A program made the position numbers and the translations under genes. Below are positions 14,804-16,326 of a stretch of 16,326 nt of DNA, piece after piece. A model generated the notes under the pieces. The model made no database searches. It was not told the origin of the DNA and saw nothing but the letters and a program-made list of their open reading frames with translations. The first letter of the stretch is position 1; each line of letters opens with the position of its first letter. This stretch comes from Candidatus Bathyarchaeota archaeon (GTDB lineage: Archaea; Thermoproteota; Bathyarchaeia; 40CM-2-53-6): assembly GCA_005888695.1 (NCBI GenBank), contig VBBH01000097.1, positions 1-16,326 on the forward strand, in the 5' to 3' direction.

Positions 14804-14851
14804 GGTTTTTCGAGTTGTGATCGCTTTCGTCTCACGCGATACGACCGCAAT

Positions 14852-14870
14852 GTGAAACATGTTTTTTCAC
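14852..14870. repeat. Interrupted inverted repeat upstream of the ABC operon promoter
   Basis: GTGAAA (14852-14857) pairs with TTTCAC (14865-14870), and the inner AAACATGTTT (14855-14864) is a perfect palindrome. Without three extra T the whole would be a 16-bp perfect palindrome. It lies about 50 nt upstream of the TATA box of the ABC operon and just after the htrA terminator T-tract, so it may be an upstream operator or part of the terminator region. Function is inferred. Confidence 0.4.
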
Positions 14871-14873
14871 GAT

Positions 14874-14909
14874 AAAAAAAGGGAATTGCTGGTCTTGGGA
14901 TCGACCAGC
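14874..14909 (-). terminator. Hairpin plus T-tract terminator after the HtrA gene
   Basis: On the minus strand GCTGGTC, an 8-nt loop and GACCAGC form a perfect 7-bp stem (14888-14894 with 14903-14909), followed seven bases later by a run of seven T (14874-14880). It begins about 20 nt after the htrA stop. Archaeal terminators usually rely on the T-run alone; the stem in front of it is notable. Confidence 0.6.
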
Positions 14910-14930
14910 CCACTGTTGATTCGTTTTGTC

Positions 14931-15854
14931 TTATTGTTCGGATTCTGTTGGAGTGGCTGTGAGTTCGATCAGCTTCTCGCCGCGGAGAACGCTGAGCTTC
15001 ACTCGCTTCCCGATCGCCTTATCGTCCAGCATCTCGTGTAGGTCCATGATGTCTTCGACTTGTTTGCCGTCCAGCTTCACTACGACGTCGCCCATTGCAA
15101 GTCCGGCCTTCTTGGCTGCACTATCATGCTCGACGTTATAGATGATTAGTCCGCCCGGTTGGTTGATGTCTGGTTGATTTGCAATGTTTTCTGGTAGGCG
15201 TATGCTGTCGGCGACGATTCCGAGGTAGGCGTGTTTGATCTTGCCGTCTTGCATCAGTTTGTCGACTACTGTTTTGACTGTGTTGACGGGTATGGATATT
15301 CCTCTGTTGTTGGCGTATGCCGCATTGATGCCGATGACTCTGCCTCTAGCATCGACCAATGGTCCACCGGAGTAGCCTGGGTTGAGGCGGGCGTCTGTGA
15401 CGAGGACCTTGTTCGGAGCTCCTCCCCACCATGACCTAATACTGAAAGCTGGGTTTGTGACTATTCCGTAGGTTGCGCTTGGATTGCGACCCATTGGATT
15501 CGCGAGTGCGAGGACGAACTGGCCCACTTTGAGAGCGTCGGAGTCTCCAGCCTCGACTGGGCTGAGATGATCAGAATCTATCTTCAAGAGTGCTATGTCT
15601 GAGTATGGATCGCGTCCTACCACTTTGGCTACCTGTTTGGTTCCATCGCTGAAACCAACTTCGATCTCGTCGGTTCTACCTAGCACGTGATTGCTGGTGA
15701 CGATATGTCCATCTCGGCTCCATACGGTGCCTGTTCCTCCTCTCCATCTTCCGGCTCCTATCCGGACTACTGATGGCGAGAGTTTGTCGGCGACGTTTAC
15801 GATGGCGTTGGATACTGTTTCAAGAATTGCTGACGAATCTGTTGATTTGCTCAT
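14931..15854 (-). CDS. HtrA/DegP-type PDZ serine protease, apparently cytoplasmic
   Basis: A trypsin-fold protease or chaperone for damaged proteins. The catalytic triad is complete: His56 in TSNHVL, Asp86 in YSDIALL and Ser162 in PGYSGGPL. A single PDZ domain fills residues ~207-301 (YLGI start, GGLIIYNV carboxylate loop, AGLAMGDVVVKLDG). The residue before the catalytic Ser is Tyr where HtrA usually has Asn (GNSGGP). The N-terminus is polar and helical with no signal peptide or membrane anchor, unlike most bacterial HtrA, so it should act inside the cell unless the start is wrong. The 307-aa length fits a one-PDZ enzyme. A GGAAGGTGA ribosome-binding site lies 11 nt upstream of the ATG, and a hairpin terminator follows the stop. 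No heat-shock operator is visible. Confidence 0.93.
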   Translation of the reverse strand: MSKSTDSSAILETVSNAIVNVADKLSPSVVRIGAGRWRGGTGTVWSRDGHIVTSNHVLGRTDEIEVGFSDGTKQVAKVVGRDPYSDIALLKIDSDHLSPVEAGDSDALKVGQFVLALANPMGRNPSATYGIVTNPAFSIRSWWGGAPNKVLVTDARLNPGYSGGPLVDARGRVIGINAAYANNRGISIPVNTVKTVVDKLMQDGKIKHAYLGIVADSIRLPENIANQPDINQPGGLIIYNVEHDSAAKKAGLAMGDVVVKLDGKQVEDIMDLHEMLDDKAIGKRVKLSVLRGEKLIELTATPTESEQ

Positions 15855-15865
15855 TTTTTACTTTT

Positions 15866-15874
15866 TCACCTTCC
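15866..15874 (-). promoter_or_regulatory. Strong Shine-Dalgarno site of the HtrA gene
   Basis: The minus strand reads GGAAGGTGA, a near-perfect complement to the 16S rRNA 3' end, 11 nt before the ATG at 15854. The spacing is slightly long. Its presence shows this gene is translated from a leadered transcript, perhaps shared with the 120-aa gene 100 nt upstream, since no good TATA box is seen in that gap. Confidence 0.55.
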
Positions 15875-15907
15875 TATCCCTAAGTGGTATGGCCAGTGCT
15901 ACTTGTT

Positions 15908-15930
15908 GACCAAGGCTGGTCTGAAACCAG
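15908..15930. repeat. Two overlapping, mutually exclusive small hairpins upstream of htrA
   Basis: GACCA (15908-15912) can pair with TGGTC (15917-15921), while CTGGT (15916-15920) can instead pair with ACCAG (15926-15930). On the minus strand they lie just after the 120-aa gene and about 50-75 nt ahead of the htrA start. They could be a weak terminator or an attenuator-like switch, but there is no T-tract and stems are only 5 bp. Confidence 0.3.
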
Positions 15931-15954
15931 TCACACGGGTTAAGTTGCTTGGCG

Positions 15955-16317
15955 CTAGGCGAAGGCAAGGCCTGGATGGTAGGCCACTGGGGTGACGATG
16001 TTCTTGGCTCTCTTTACAGGGTTGTACAGTCTAGATATGTGACTTAGAAGTTGATAGGATGCGTTGATGGCATGGCTTCGATCCATTCCCTCAGCTAATC
16101 GTGCCTCTATCGTTAGGAAGTTGTCTGTGAACCTTGCGTCTACTTGGATGCCTTCCTCGTCAGTTATCCATTTCAGGATGGTTCCGTCTTCATTCTTGGA
16201 ATAACCCATCCAACGGAGCTTTCCGAACCAATGCCCCTTCAACCCCGAGACAAGAACGTCTACATTAACGTCTGGGGGAAGGAGGGTTTGGACCAATGGG
16301 ACAGCAGGGGACTCCAT
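15955..16317 (-). CDS. Unrecognised 120-aa protein, possibly 5'-incomplete
   Basis: I do not recognise this protein. The first 20 residues are hydrophobic and Pro-rich. The centre has alternating strands rich in aromatic and charged residues (GHWFGKLRWMGYSK, ILKWITDEEGIQVDARFTDNFLTIEARL), and a helix follows at 79-97. There is no cysteine, no membrane helix and no known catalytic motif; a small alpha-beta domain is likely. The ATG at 16317 has no Shine-Dalgarno in the nine bases that remain, and the frame stays open to the window edge, so the true start may lie beyond it. It is on the same strand as htrA, 100 nt upstream, and may share its transcript. The reading frame looks real from its amino-acid composition and the lack of any competitor. 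Confidence 0.65.
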   Translation of the reverse strand: MESPAVPLVQTLLPPDVNVDVLVSGLKGHWFGKLRWMGYSKNEDGTILKWITDEEGIQVDARFTDNFLTIEARLAEGMDRSHAINASYQLLSHISRLYNPVKRAKNIVTPVAYHPGLAFA

Positions 16318-16326
16318 GTTGACCGG

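Noticed and set aside
1..16326. CRISPR arrays, tRNA/rRNA genes, insertion sequences, integrases, toxin-antitoxin or defence genes
   Set aside because: I looked for regularly spaced direct repeats, the GGTTCRA T-arm motif with cloverleaf, transposase motifs and typical defence-gene motifs in the gaps and frames and saw none.

Overview
The window is archaeal chromosome, most likely from the TACK superphylum (Nitrososphaeria/Thaumarchaeota- or Bathyarchaeia-like). The signs are a ribosomal protein eS26 gene (known from TACK and Asgard archaea and eukaryotes, absent from bacteria and most euryarchaea), an archaeal-type threonyl-tRNA synthetase with the DTD-like editing domain, a CDP-alcohol phosphatidyltransferase of the archaeal lipid type, a degenerate KaiC/RecA-like protein, and AT-rich BRE/TATA-like boxes about 25 nt ahead of probable transcription starts. 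Starts are a mix of ATG, GTG and TTG. I see no tRNA or rRNA gene, CRISPR array, insertion sequence or phage gene; this looks like core genome.

Region 1 (1-4905) concerns acyl-CoA metabolism. A truncated acetoacetyl-CoA synthetase (+) faces a compact minus-strand operon. In transcription order it reads biotin-protein ligase, carboxyltransferase (PccB-like), biotin carboxylase (AccC) and biotin carboxyl carrier protein (AccB). Together these supply every subunit of an archaeal acetyl-CoA/propionyl-CoA carboxylase plus the enzyme that biotinylates it.

Region 2 (4906-6574) holds three small minus-strand genes not assigned to a pathway: a KaiC-like protein that has lost its P-loop, a coiled-coil protein with a SHOCT-like motif and a Pro/Gly tail, and a two-helix membrane protein. 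Two of the gaps here share a 17-18 bp element, and one gap also has a clear TATA box flanked by a 9-bp inverted repeat.

Region 3 (6651-10671) is informational and lipid genes. A small zinc-binding protein overlaps thrS by ATGA. Divergent from them is a CDP-alcohol phosphatidyltransferase, which converges on rps26e. Divergent from rps26e is a PfkB-family sugar kinase. The two divergent gaps each appear to use one nearly symmetrical TATA-like core for both directions.

Region 4 (10691-16326) is cell-envelope and quality-control functions on the minus strand: a LolD/MacB-type ABC ATPase with a very large (1111 aa) FtsX-type permease, a signal-less HtrA-type PDZ serine protease with a hairpin plus T-tract terminator behind it, and an unrecognised 120-aa protein at the edge.

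I found no convincing wholly new multi-gene system. The most interesting leads are the degenerate KaiC-like protein and its unusual promoter, the repeated intergenic element, the zinc-finger/ThrRS translational coupling, and a possible inositol-phosphate/lipid link between the kinase and the phosphatidyltransferase.
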